In this document: piece after piece, positions 37,551 to 45,288 of the stretch
Layout of the letters: each line of letters begins with the position of its first letter
How positions within the stretch are numbered: position 1 is the stretch's first letter
Source: Blastomussa wellsi
Lineage: Eukaryota; Cnidaria; Anthozoa; Scleractinia; Plerogyridae
Length of the DNA stretch: 64,000 nucleotides
Direction: 5' to 3'
Assembly: GCA_947652115.1 (NCBI GenBank)
Contig: OX393574.1
Coordinates: 12,918,888-12,982,887, forward strand
Made by a program: the position numbers and the translations under genes
The notes under the pieces: generated by a model
Told to the model about the DNA's origin: nothing
The model's input: the letters and a program-made list of their open reading frames with translations, nothing else
Database searches by the model: none

Positions 37551-39233
37551 GTATAACAATATAATTTGGTTTTATCAACTGGGTTGATAATGTCAATTGG
37601 CCACCGTAAAGAGATTCAAGAGCTGACGTTTCGAGCGTTAGCCCTTCGTCGGAGCGAATCGACGAAGGGCTAACGCTCGAAACGTCAGCTCTTGAATCTC
37701 TTTACGGTGACCAATTGACATTATCAACCCAGTTGATAAAACCAAATTATAAGATGTTACAAAGCCGAGATGTTGGAAAACCAAGATGTTGCAAAGCCAA
37801 GATCGTGGATTCCTTGATGTTTGTTTCCCTCTTCTTGGTTCCCATCACTTTGATTTTGTTGATCTTGGTTACATGATCCTCCTATTTACGATCTTGAAGG
37901 CCTACACACAAATATGCCGAAAAATGCTCTAAAATCTACCCGGAAATTCCCAGTTTTTCCCTAAAAATCCCTCAAATAATTCTCTAAATATCTCCAAAAT
38001 GTATTAAAAGTCTCTAAATATGCCAAACGTTTCCAGTGACCGTGGGCTCATGTTCAATTGAAATAGCTTCATTGGCTCATCTGTGGGCTCCGCCATGTTT
38101 GAAATGTAGTATTAGAAAGCATCTAGGACACACCGCTGCACAATTAGACTGCAGTGTAGCAGTCACCAATTAGTAAACAATGGTGCAAGATTATCATTTC
38201 ATAGAAATTTTACCCATTTTTTTCCCTAAAAATCCCTAAGTTTCTAAAAATCTGATGCTCTAAAAATCCTAAAAAATCCGGCTTTTTGTGTCTAGGCCTA
38301 TCTTGATGTTCATATTCGCAATTTCGGCCATCTTGGTTTTCCACGAATCTTGTTTTTTTTTTTGTGCTGTTGGTTTCCGCAATCTTGGTTTTCTGCGTTA
38401 TTGGTTTATCGCCATCTTTATTTTCCGCGATCTAGTTTACGCTAATTCATTTTTTTTTTTTGCTGTTTTCACGGTGCCGGAGTGCTTTGTGTATGTATTT
38501 GTGGAATATTTCTATTGACGTCAATCCGCACACGAAACTCAGTTCTCGTTTGAGTCTGAAATAGTGTCACCATTCACATCTTTTTCTATATATTTTTCTC
38601 AGCTGTTGGAGAATGCTCTTCGCACATACCCCGCCAGCACTCCAGAGAGATGGGAACGAATAGCCGAAACTGTACCGGGAAGGACCAAAAAGGAGTGTAT
38701 GAAAAGATACAAGGTCTGTATAATGGGTGAAATCTTCTGACGTCTATTCACATACTGTACTTTGCTTAGTCTCTGATTCACACTGGAAACATGAACACAA
38801 GCACGAGAGGGCGCACTTGTCCACTTCGCAAACGTTCGACGCCAAAAAAAAAACACTTAGAAATTTTTCACCTGCCATCGCTGTAAAGGTCTATTGTGAA
38901 TAGCTCATTACCCTTAGAAATAACAATAAAACAAAACAACAGGAAGTGTGCCCCTAGGCTCCCAAAACAATAGCAAGTGCTACACCAGAGGACCAGTACA
39001 GTTACAAACTTACGAGAGATGCTACACTCGGCCAAACGATCCCAGCTGCAACATAATTTATTGCAATAAGTGCTTATGTCTTAGTTTACACGTATTGCTT
39101 ACCTATGTTTCACTTTGTACTCATTACACAACCATGTTTTAGTTATTCATTTCCCTTTTTCTCAATTAATTTTTAGGACTTGGTTGAGATGGTTAAAGCC
39201 AAGAAAGCGGCTCAAAGCAAAGGAAAAGCGTGA
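29268..39233 (+). CDS. DNAJC2: DNAJC2 (zuotin/MPP11), ribosome-associated J-protein, 18 exons
   Basis: It is an Hsp70 co-chaperone at the ribosome exit tunnel (RAC complex) that also has chromatin roles. Exons: 29268-29325, 29795-29982, 30253-30328, 30605-30854, 30959-31039, 31137-31202, 31714-31805, 32256-32377, 32672-32740, 33222-33302, 33392-33480, 33669-33741, 34646-34806, 35183-35283, 35957-36070, 36377-36420, 38603-38713, 39177-39233. All have GT-AG borders, and the phases chain to 610 aa (human protein about 621). The J domain spans about 87-160 with HPD at 116-118. A zuotin-homology domain ([33 protein letters not shown]) and a charged helical region follow. SANT domains lie at about 446-500 ([19 protein letters not shown]) and 547-598 ([30 protein letters not shown]). 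Intron 16 is packed with tandem repeats. A Polinton sits 1.3 kb downstream. Confidence 0.95.
34285..34378 (-). repeat. tRNA-derived SINE-like remnant
   Basis: On the minus strand the sequence contains TAGCCCAGTTGGTTAGAG, close to a tRNA A-box/D-arm. It is followed after about 30 nt by a GGTTATAGTTC stretch at the B-box position. It does not fold into a full tRNA and lies in a DNAJC2 intron. A tRNA-derived SINE fragment is the best explanation. Confidence 0.4.
34379..34500. mobile_element. Single arm of the foldback family seen at 37561-37750
   Basis: It starts ATAATTTGGTTTTATCAACT and runs through CGAAGGGCTAACGCT-type sequence (inverse) to GTCGGAGCGAATC. It matches the left half of the complete foldback in intron 16. 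The second arm is missing or replaced. Confidence 0.6.
36110..36260. repeat. Low-complexity TTCATTTGTTCG-type tandem array
   Basis: Degenerate 4-nt and 8-nt repeats of TTCA/TTTG/TTCG fill DNAJC2 intron 15 just downstream of exon 35957-36070. It is a simple-sequence array. Confidence 0.65.
36421..36790. repeat. 87-bp higher-order tandem repeat built on CCAAGATCTTGG
   Basis: About four units of roughly 87 bp, each made of six shorter AAGATCT-containing blocks of 10-17 bp, begin directly after exon 36377-36420. The core CCAAGATCTTGG is self-complementary, so the array can fold on itself. A minus-strand open frame arises because 87 is a multiple of three; its 29-residue periodicity exposes the unit length. 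Related degenerate blocks continue at about 37230-37500, 37745-37900 and 38295-38450. Confidence 0.8.
37042..37205. repeat. Degenerate GTTGGCGAACTGATA tandem repeat
   Basis: The motif TTGGCGAA(C/T) recurs about seven times at spacings of roughly 15-25 nt inside DNAJC2 intron 16. It interrupts the AAGATCT array. No gene is present. Confidence 0.6.
37561..37750. mobile_element. Complete foldback element, near-perfect arms
   Basis: The left arm begins ATAATTTGGTTTTATCAACT and the right arm is its inverse (AGTTGATAAAACCAAATTAT). The arms of about 90 nt differ at very few sites and meet at a GGAGCGAAT loop. The near identity of the arms suggests recent insertion or a copying mechanism that renews them. 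It is located in DNAJC2 intron 16. Confidence 0.8.
37898..38299. mobile_element. MITE interrupting the AAGATCT array (AGGCCTACACACAAA ends)
   Basis: It begins AGGCCTACACACAAATATGCCG-like sequence and ends with an imperfect inverse (CGGCTTTTTGTGTCTAGGCCT). The interior is AT-rich with CTCTAAAAATC/CCCTAAAAATCCC repeats. Repeat-array sequence (GATCTTGA, ATCTTGATG) abuts both ends, so it inserted into the existing array. Confidence 0.55.
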
Positions 39234-39375
39234 CAGACACTTGATGCAAAATTATTATCAATTATTACAATTCTGTGCTGCTGGATGATGTTACTGCTGC
39301 TGTTTTCGTAGCTCCATGAACCACAAAATACGAGATCGGCGCCAGTTATCCCTGCATTGCGCCCATTCTCTTGTA

Positions 39376-39381
39376 AATAAA
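39376..39381 (+). terminator. Candidate DNAJC2 poly(A) signal
   Basis: An AATAAA hexamer lies about 143 nt after the DNAJC2 stop codon and precedes an AT-rich stretch. It is the first canonical hexamer downstream on the plus strand that I can see. Confidence 0.5.
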
Positions 39382-39811
39382 ATTGAATTATTTTCTATTT
39401 CACCGAATATTTCATTAATCAAAGTGAAGAGGACATGAAATAAATAATCTTCCCTAATGCTTAAAAACGCCTTCAAATCGTAAAGGAGATCTGTCACAGA
39501 TGACACATTTTGAAAAGTTTAGCCAAATTTTCATTTTTCAGGGTTTTCAATTACAAGCCATCCTCGTTTTTTATCAGTTTATTGTTCCATCTTTGGTATT
39601 CTTCTTCCTTGGTAAACCATTATTTCAAGGTTTCATTTGATTTGAAGGCAATGTTATGCATTGCCAAAGACGACTTCATTCTTTTGACTAGCCCCTCGTC
39701 GTGACACCTCATTCCAAATGGCTTCCATTTTTTAATGTTGTTATGTTTGCATTCAAACTAACCCTGGTTGCCTCGTTCAAGATAAAATATTCTTTTGATT
39801 TTTGAGCTTAA

Positions 39812-40147
39812 AGGGAACCTTGGCTCTTGAAACAAGTTGAAGTTACGTTGTCTAAAATAGTATCGGATGAGGAGCTACAACATTTCGTATTCATAAACCG
39901 AGAAAAAGATTATCGCTTTCAAATTACTCGCGCGCCGCCATTTTGGATTTTATGACGTCAGTGCATTGTCTAATAAATTCCAACATGACGGCCGACAGGA
40001 ATTTTGAAAGCGATTATGACCGATAATCTTTTCCGCTTTTTTGACCATTATGAAAAGTTGTGTCTCCTTTGTCCGGTAAAATTTGTAATTTAGACACTTT
40101 TAGACTCTTAAAGTCAACTTGCAATTGTTGCAGAGCCGAGGTTCCCT
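39812..40147. mobile_element. MITE family E with TTAA duplication
   Basis: It begins AGGGAACCTTGGCTCTTG and ends with an inverse-like AGAGCCGAGGTTCCCT, flanked by TTAA on both sides (39808-39811 and 40148-40151). The interior has inverted AGATTATCG/CGATAATCT blocks around a GCGCGCCGCCATTTTGGATT core. It is distinct from family A but uses the same target. Confidence 0.7.
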
Positions 40148-40199
40148 TTAAAAGCGAGGTAAGAAGGGCTAATTTTAATACGAATAAAAGATATTAACA

Positions 40200-40509
40200 T
40201 GGTAGCCCAGGGACGGCGGAGCCGGGGGGCTGGGGGGGCTTCAGCCCCCCGCCCACCCCCCCCCCCCCCCCCAGTAGCCATTTTTTAATAAGGTGTATAA
40301 CACCGAAAAGACAACAGCAACCCGAAAAGAAGCAAGGACGGCTTCGAATGAGGATGATTGGGAAGGATTTTATTCACAAACTTGAAAATGTAGGCTAAAC
40401 GTTTTGAGATAGGTCGTCCATGGGAGTGTTCCTTTAAGATTTATAAATGTGCTCAAAATTTTGGCCATTACGCGTACCGATACGAACGTATCAAAATAGT
40501 GTGGCAAAA
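40200..40509. other. Short gene-free stretch before the Polinton
   Basis: It contains a GC-rich hairpin (GGGGGGCTGGGGGGGCTTCA then GCCCCCC) and a C homopolymer at about 40253-40272, then AT-rich DNA. The last five bases before the element, CAAAA (40505-40509), are repeated just after its right end. Confidence 0.6.
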
Positions 40510-40698
40510 ACACACATGATCATGGGGAGTTTTGGGCCAAAATTTTTTCAAGGGTGGGGGAGGGGGGGTGACGGTGTGGTGCGCTTGCCAACCCGGCTCC
40601 AAACTTTGTCGCCGGGTTGGCAAGCGCACCACACCGTAATCCCCCTCCCCCACCCTTGAAAAAATTTTGGCCCAGAGACTCCCCATGATCATGTGTGT
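40510..40698. repeat. Terminal quasi-palindrome in left TIR
   Basis: Two 88-nt arms (40510-40597 and 40611-40698) are inverted copies of each other around a 13-nt loop (TCCAAACTTTGTC). The arms differ by only a few bases and two compensating indels (TTTT versus TCTCT; GGGGGGGTGA versus GGGGGATTA). The element terminus ACACACATGATCATGGGG therefore occurs again, inverted, inside the TIR. The structure can form a very long hairpin or cruciform. Confidence 0.92.
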
Positions 40699-40820
40699 GG
40701 GGAAGCAAGGAGAGAGCAGCGGGGAAACAAAAGGAGAGACCCTGCACCAAAGAGGAAACATGGAAAACAGCGCGGCCACAAAATCAATGGGGCAACTGGA
40801 GAGGAAACTCAAATTTCACA
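40510..40820 (+). repeat. Left terminal inverted repeat of the Polinton (311 bp)
   Basis: It starts ACACACATGATCATGGGGAG and ends CTCAAATTTCACA. It matches the reverse complement of 55617-55927 without a difference that I could find, then identity stops abruptly. The outer 189 bp form a quasi-palindrome described separately; the inner 122 bp are unique sequence. TIRs are expected to be the replication origins for protein-primed PolB and the substrate for integrase. Confidence 0.93.
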
Positions 40821-40879
40821 TTTTGGCTCAGGAATTATTTTTTTTCATTTGAAGAAATGCGCGCACATCAATAGAGAAC

Positions 40880-43800
40880 ATGGCGGATCATTATGACTTA
40901 ATTCTTGATAGAGCAATCGGGCTTTTCCGAGAAAGAAATCGAAACGTTTTACCTTTTGTGAGAGGTGGAAAAAAACTTTTTGAGAGTGGTTATGAATATC
41001 GTGAATATCTTGGAAAACTTAATGAAGATCTTGAAGATGTTTTGGTTTTTGCAGAAAGAGAGAGAGAAAGAGGCAAGATGTCACAAGAAAGGTTGGAAAG
41101 ATTTGTGAAAGATTTGATTGATAAAGTTGGAGACACAAATCTGGGTGATTTTCTTGAGTATAAAATGAAAAATGATATTCATCTTTTCCAAAAGCATTAT
41201 GATCCTGTTAAGTTTGGAGAAATTGCAAGAAATGGAATGAAAGATAATTCAATTCTTGGATTTTCTTTGCCGAGTTTGAAACTTTTGTTTCAAGGACTGC
41301 AAAGCGAAAATCTGTCAAAAGAAACTTTTGACAGATTTCTTTTGACAGAAACAGATTTCAAAGGATGGCTCCACGTGTGGAAAATGCAGGTATCACAACT
41401 GAACTTTAAAAATAAAGACCGCTGGAATTACCTTTCAAAAGATTTTTATAACCCTGCTGCACTTGATATTCAAGTATTTGCAAAAGAGTACCGCGGAAAG
41501 TTCATTGAACTGCTAAAAAAAGAGCTGGAGGAGTTGGGGAAGGTGAAAGTATTATTTTCTTTTGACACACAGTTTTCAAGAAAGAAAATTGAAAATGAAA
41601 AGGAGAGGAAAGAAACCATCAAACAGTATTACATAAGTCAAACGTATATTTTCCAAAAATTTGATGAAGAAGAGATCACGGAAAAATTCAATGAATTTAT
41701 TGGAGAATCAATGGGCAAAACAGAAGTTTCAGTTGATAAATCAGAAATGAAATTTGAAGGAATCAGACAAGTGTACGTGCATGTGGCAAGATATGAACCA
41801 TTGGAAGGAGGATCATGGATCAGAACACCAGACAAGCTTTTTGCAAAGAAAGCAATAATCAACGTGCAAAACACAGACAACAAGTGCCTGAAGTGGGCGC
41901 TGAGATCAGCACTTTACCCAGTCAAAGATCATGCGGAAAGACCCAGCAAATACAAAAATGTTGACGAAAAAATGAACTGGAAAGGAATCGATTTCCCAAC
42001 ACCAATCAAACAGCTAAAAAATCTTGAGGAGCAAAACCCAGGACTGGCAATCAATTTATATGGCTGGGACGCAGAAAAAGACTGTTTCATGGGCGGGTTG
42101 TTGTTCAGCAAGAAAGGACCAGAAGTGGAAAGGATCAACTTGATAATGATTGTGTCCGGAGAGAGAAACCATTACTGCTGGGTCAAAAGAATGAGCGCCC
42201 TGATTTATGATCAGACAAAACATAACGGAAAAAAGCACTTCTGCAATCTGTGTATTTCACATTTCAGAACAGAAGAAAAGCTGGAAGAGCACCAAAAACA
42301 TTGCGAAGGTTTGGAGGGCAGGCCCGCGGTGATCGAGATGCCCGAAAAAGGGAAAAACATTCTGGAATACCAAAATTCCCAAAAACAGATGAAAGCGCCT
42401 TACGTGATTTATGCAGACTTTGAAGCGCTGGTAAAAAAGGTTGAATGTCGCGAAGAGCAAGGGTGCACAGTGAAAACTGAAATCCACGAAGCATGCGGGT
42501 ACGCCTGGGTGTGTGTGAGAAGCGATGGAAAAATCGTGAGCAGAGGTTTTTACAGAGGGGGGGATGCGGCGGAAGTTTTCTTGGAAGAAATTCAAAAAGA
42601 GGAGGAAATTTTGAGAGAAAGGGTGGAAAAAGCCAGCAAAAAGAAATTTGAAATTGGACCGGAAGACTGGGCTGCATTCAAAACGGCAAAAAATTGCCAC
42701 ATTTGCAACAAAAGTCTGCTGGTAAAAAATTTCTCGGACAAAAGACCTGTCTGGAAAGGAAACATTTTTTGGGGACAAGCGCATTTCGGTTGTTTCTGGA
42801 AAAGGAAAGAAAAAGAGAAACTTTTTCTGAAAAAGCCGGACAACCCCCCAGAACAAAAAGACTGCATTTTCTGCAAAGAACCACTGATAAGACCATTTTT
42901 CAGAGATGCTGTGAGAGACCATTGCCACGTGACAGGCAAGTTTCGCGGAGCAGCACACAATGAGTGTAATTTCAAACTGAAACTGAAACCCAAAACATTC
43001 AAAATCCCTGTTGTATTTCACAACTTTTCAGGCTACGATTCACACCACTTGATGCAGGGGGTGGCAAAGCAGAACAAAGATGTGAAATGCATCGCAAAAA
43101 CCATGGAAAAGTACATTTCATTTTCATTGGGGAATCTGCAGTTCATTGACAGTCTGAATTTCATGCAAGCGAGTCTCAGTTCACTTGTGGGGGCAACGCC
43201 AAAAGAGGAACTGAAAATCACCAAAACAGTGTTTGAAGACAAGGGTCCGGTTGATCTGTTATTCCAAAAAGGGGTCTACCCGTATGAGTACATAGACGCC
43301 TGGGAGAGGTTCGGCGAGACACAGCTGCCGCACAAAAGAATGTTCTACAGCAAACTGAATGACGAAGAGATTTCAGACGCGGAATACGCGCACGCGCAGA
43401 GGGTGTGGGAAGCGTTTGGATGTGAAAATCTGGGGGACTATCATGATCTGTATGTGTTGACGGACGTGACGCTGCTGGCGGATGTTTTTGAAAATTTCAG
43501 GGATTTGTGTCAAGAGCAGTACGGGTTGGACCCGGCGAATTATTTCACATCACCAGGATTGAGCTGGGACGCGCTTTTGAAAATGACAGACATGAAGCTG
43601 GAGCTCCTGACCGACATTGACAAGCACATATTCGTGGAAAAAGGGATGCGCGGCGGGATCTCAAATGTGAGCAAAAGGTATGTCAGGGCCAACAACCCGG
43701 AGGTGGAGGGATATGATGAGACCAAACCGAAAAAATTTATCATGTATTTCGACGCGAATAATCTGTACGGCTGGGCCATGTGCCAGCCAATGCCTGTGCG

Positions 43801-45076
43801 AGGTTTTAAATGGAAAAAGGACCTGCCCACGGAAGAAGAGATCCGGAGGAAAAAAGAAGACGCGAAGAAGGGCTGGATCCTCGAGGTTGACCTCGAGTAT
43901 CCGGCGGAGCTGCACGAAGCGCACAACAGCTACCCGCTGGCGCCAGAAAAAAAGGCGGTAAAACAGGAGGACATGTCCGGCTACCAGCACCGCCTGATGA
44001 AAAAGCTGGAAATAAAAATTCCAAAAGAAAAGAAACTGCTTCTGACCCTGGAAGATATAAAGAACTACGTGGTGCACTACAGGAACCTGCAGTTCTATCT
44101 GAAACAGGGGATGAAACTGAAAAAAGTGCACAAGGTTCTGGAGTTCGAGCAGACGGCGTGGATGAAACCGTACATCATGAAGAACACGGAGCTGCGGAAA
44201 AAAGCGAAGAGCGCTTTTGAGAAAGACTTTTACAAACTGATGAACAACTCGGTGTTCGGGAAAACGATGGAGAACTTGCGGAAGCGAACGAACATCAGAA
44301 TCGTGAAAAGCGAACAAAAACGGAAGATCAGAAAACTGGTTGCAAATCCGCGGTATGCCAGGTTCGAAAACTTCACAAAAAACATGGCGGGCATCCACCT
44401 GCACAAGGGGAAGCTGGTGCTGAACAAACCGGTGTACACGGGGATGACGATCCTGGACAACAGCAAGATCCTGATGTACGACTTTTTCTACAACCACCTG
44501 AAAAAGCAGTACGGCGACAAGTGCGAGCTGGTGTACACGGACACGGACAGCCTCCTGCTCGAGATCGAAACAGAAGACGTTTACAAGGACATCGCGGCAA
44601 CGCTGGAAATGTACGACCTTAGCGATTACCCGAAGGGCCATCCACTGCACTCAGACGAGAACAAAAAGGTCCTGGGCAAAATGAAAGACGAGTGCGCGGG
44701 AGCTCCGATCGCGGAAGCCATCTGTCTCAGGTCAAAAATGTATTCCATCTTCCGAGAGGACGAAAAAAATATCAAAAAGGCGAAGGGGGTGAAAAAGTGC
44801 GTCGTCCAGAAAAACATCAAACACGAGCATTACCGTGAAATGATTTTTGGTGAGGAGAAACGGATGAAGCATGGGATGAACATTCTGCATAGCAGGGGGC
44901 ATGAAATTTACTCCATGCACGTGGACAAGATTTCACTGTGCGCGTTCGATTCAAAACGCTGGATCGCGGATGACGGGATCCACACAAAAGCATACGGTTT
45001 CAAAGATGCCCCTCTCACAGAAGAGGAACTCGAAGAGATGGCGGCTTTTCTGGAAGGCATTCACTTTAATGTTTGA
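40880..45076 (+). CDS. POLB: Polinton protein-primed family B DNA polymerase
   Basis: This is a replicative polymerase of 1398 aa that copies the element from its TIRs. A large N-terminal region (1-450) is specific to animal Polintons. It contains an N-K-C-x-x-W motif (C336) and an N-H-Y motif (H431) that could be a papain-like Cys/His pair. A C2H2-type finger spans 455-475 (C455, C458, H471, C475 region). Exonuclease motifs follow: Exo I YADFE (D513, E515), Exo II HNFSGYD (D720) and Exo III YVLTD (Y858, D862). Between Exo I and II lies a cysteine/histidine-rich insert (CIFC at 662-665, DHCHVTGKFRG from 680). Polymerase motif A is DANNLYG (958-964), motif B KLMNNSVFG (1119-1127) and motif C YTDTDS (1219-1224). 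All catalytic Asp residues are present. The start MADHYDL lies 59 nt inside the TIR edge. The 5' half is AT-rich and the 3' half GC-rich in codon use. Confidence 0.96.
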   Translation: MADHYDLILDRAIGLFRERNRNVLPFVRGGKKLFESGYEYREYLGKLNEDLEDVLVFAERERERGKMSQERLERFVKDLIDKVGDTNLGDFLEYKMKNDIHLFQKHYDPVKFGEIARNGMKDNSILGFSLPSLKLLFQGLQSENLSKETFDRFLLTETDFKGWLHVWKMQVSQLNFKNKDRWNYLSKDFYNPAALDIQVFAKEYRGKFIELLKKELEELGKVKVLFSFDTQFSRKKIENEKERKETIKQYYISQTYIFQKFDEEEITEKFNEFIGESMGKTEVSVDKSEMKFEGIRQVYVHVARYEPLEGGSWIRTPDKLFAKKAIINVQNTDNKCLKWALRSALYPVKDHAERPSKYKNVDEKMNWKGIDFPTPIKQLKNLEEQNPGLAINLYGWDAEKDCFMGGLLFSKKGPEVERINLIMIVSGERNHYCWVKRMSALIYDQTKHNGKKHFCNLCISHFRTEEKLEEHQKHCEGLEGRPAVIEMPEKGKNILEYQNSQKQMKAPYVIYADFEALVKKVECREEQGCTVKTEIHEACGYAWVCVRSDGKIVSRGFYRGGDAAEVFLEEIQKEEEILRERVEKASKKKFEIGPEDWAAFKTAKNCHICNKSLLVKNFSDKRPVWKGNIFWGQAHFGCFWKRKEKEKLFLKKPDNPPEQKDCIFCKEPLIRPFFRDAVRDHCHVTGKFRGAAHNECNFKLKLKPKTFKIPVVFHNFSGYDSHHLMQGVAKQNKDVKCIAKTMEKYISFSLGNLQFIDSLNFMQASLSSLVGATPKEELKITKTVFEDKGPVDLLFQKGVYPYEYIDAWERFGETQLPHKRMFYSKLNDEEISDAEYAHAQRVWEAFGCENLGDYHDLYVLTDVTLLADVFENFRDLCQEQYGLDPANYFTSPGLSWDALLKMTDMKLELLTDIDKHIFVEKGMRGGISNVSKRYVRANNPEVEGYDETKPKKFIMYFDANNLYGWAMCQPMPVRGFKWKKDLPTEEEIRRKKEDAKKGWILEVDLEYPAELHEAHNSYPLAPEKKAVKQEDMSGYQHRLMKKLEIKIPKEKKLLLTLEDIKNYVVHYRNLQFYLKQGMKLKKVHKVLEFEQTAWMKPYIMKNTELRKKAKSAFEKDFYKLMNNSVFGKTMENLRKRTNIRIVKSEQKRKIRKLVANPRYARFENFTKNMAGIHLHKGKLVLNKPVYTGMTILDNSKILMYDFFYNHLKKQYGDKCELVYTDTDSLLLEIETEDVYKDIAATLEMYDLSDYPKGHPLHSDENKKVLGKMKDECAGAPIAEAICLRSKMYSIFREDEKNIKKAKGVKKCVVQKNIKHEHYREMIFGEEKRMKHGMNILHSRGHEIYSMHVDKISLCAFDSKRWIADDGIHTKAYGFKDAPLTEEELEEMAAFLEGIHFNV

Positions 45077-45267
45077 GCCACCTCACGCGGGTCCAAACTT
45101 TGTAAATAATTCACAATGGCTTGATCAAGAAAAATGACTTCCTTTTCACAGGATGGGCAGGGTTTTTGAAAAACAACAGAGCATGCATTTTTGGAAAGCT
45201 CTTTGATGGCGCGTTTTTTTCCTTTGCTTGAGGTTTGAACAATAACACCGTTGCGTCCACGGCCCAT
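45061..45267 (-). CDS. Small basic protein with CxxC motif, 68 aa
   Basis: I do not recognise this gene. It encodes a basic N-terminus (MGRGRNG, SKGKKRAIKELSKN), a PCPSCEKE motif around residues 36-43, and a short C-terminal helix (DQAIVNYLQSLDPREVAQTL). Its stop lies inside the last codons of polB (tail-to-tail overlap of 16 bp). Its start lies 21 nt after the integrase stop, so it fills the only gap between two core genes. The AT-rich leader just before the ATG resembles that of other genes in the element. It is probably real because of this packing, but it could be a chance frame. Confidence 0.5.
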   Translation of the reverse strand: MGRGRNGVIVQTSSKGKKRAIKELSKNACSVVFQKPCPSCEKEVIFLDQAIVNYLQSLDPREVAQTLK

Positions 45268-45288
45268 TTTGAAATTTCATTTGTTTGT

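Noticed and set aside
40468..40896. Overlapping open frames through the left TIR (and the mirrored set at 55381-55969)
   Set aside because: They arise from the palindromic TIR, appear on both strands at both ends, and have no domain or gene-like start.
42257..43021. 254-codon minus-strand frame inside polB, and similar long antisense frames up to 329 codons at 43661-44650
   Set aside because: Antisense shadows of the GC-rich polB coding sequence; composition is Phe/Leu/Val/His-rich and no domain is seen.
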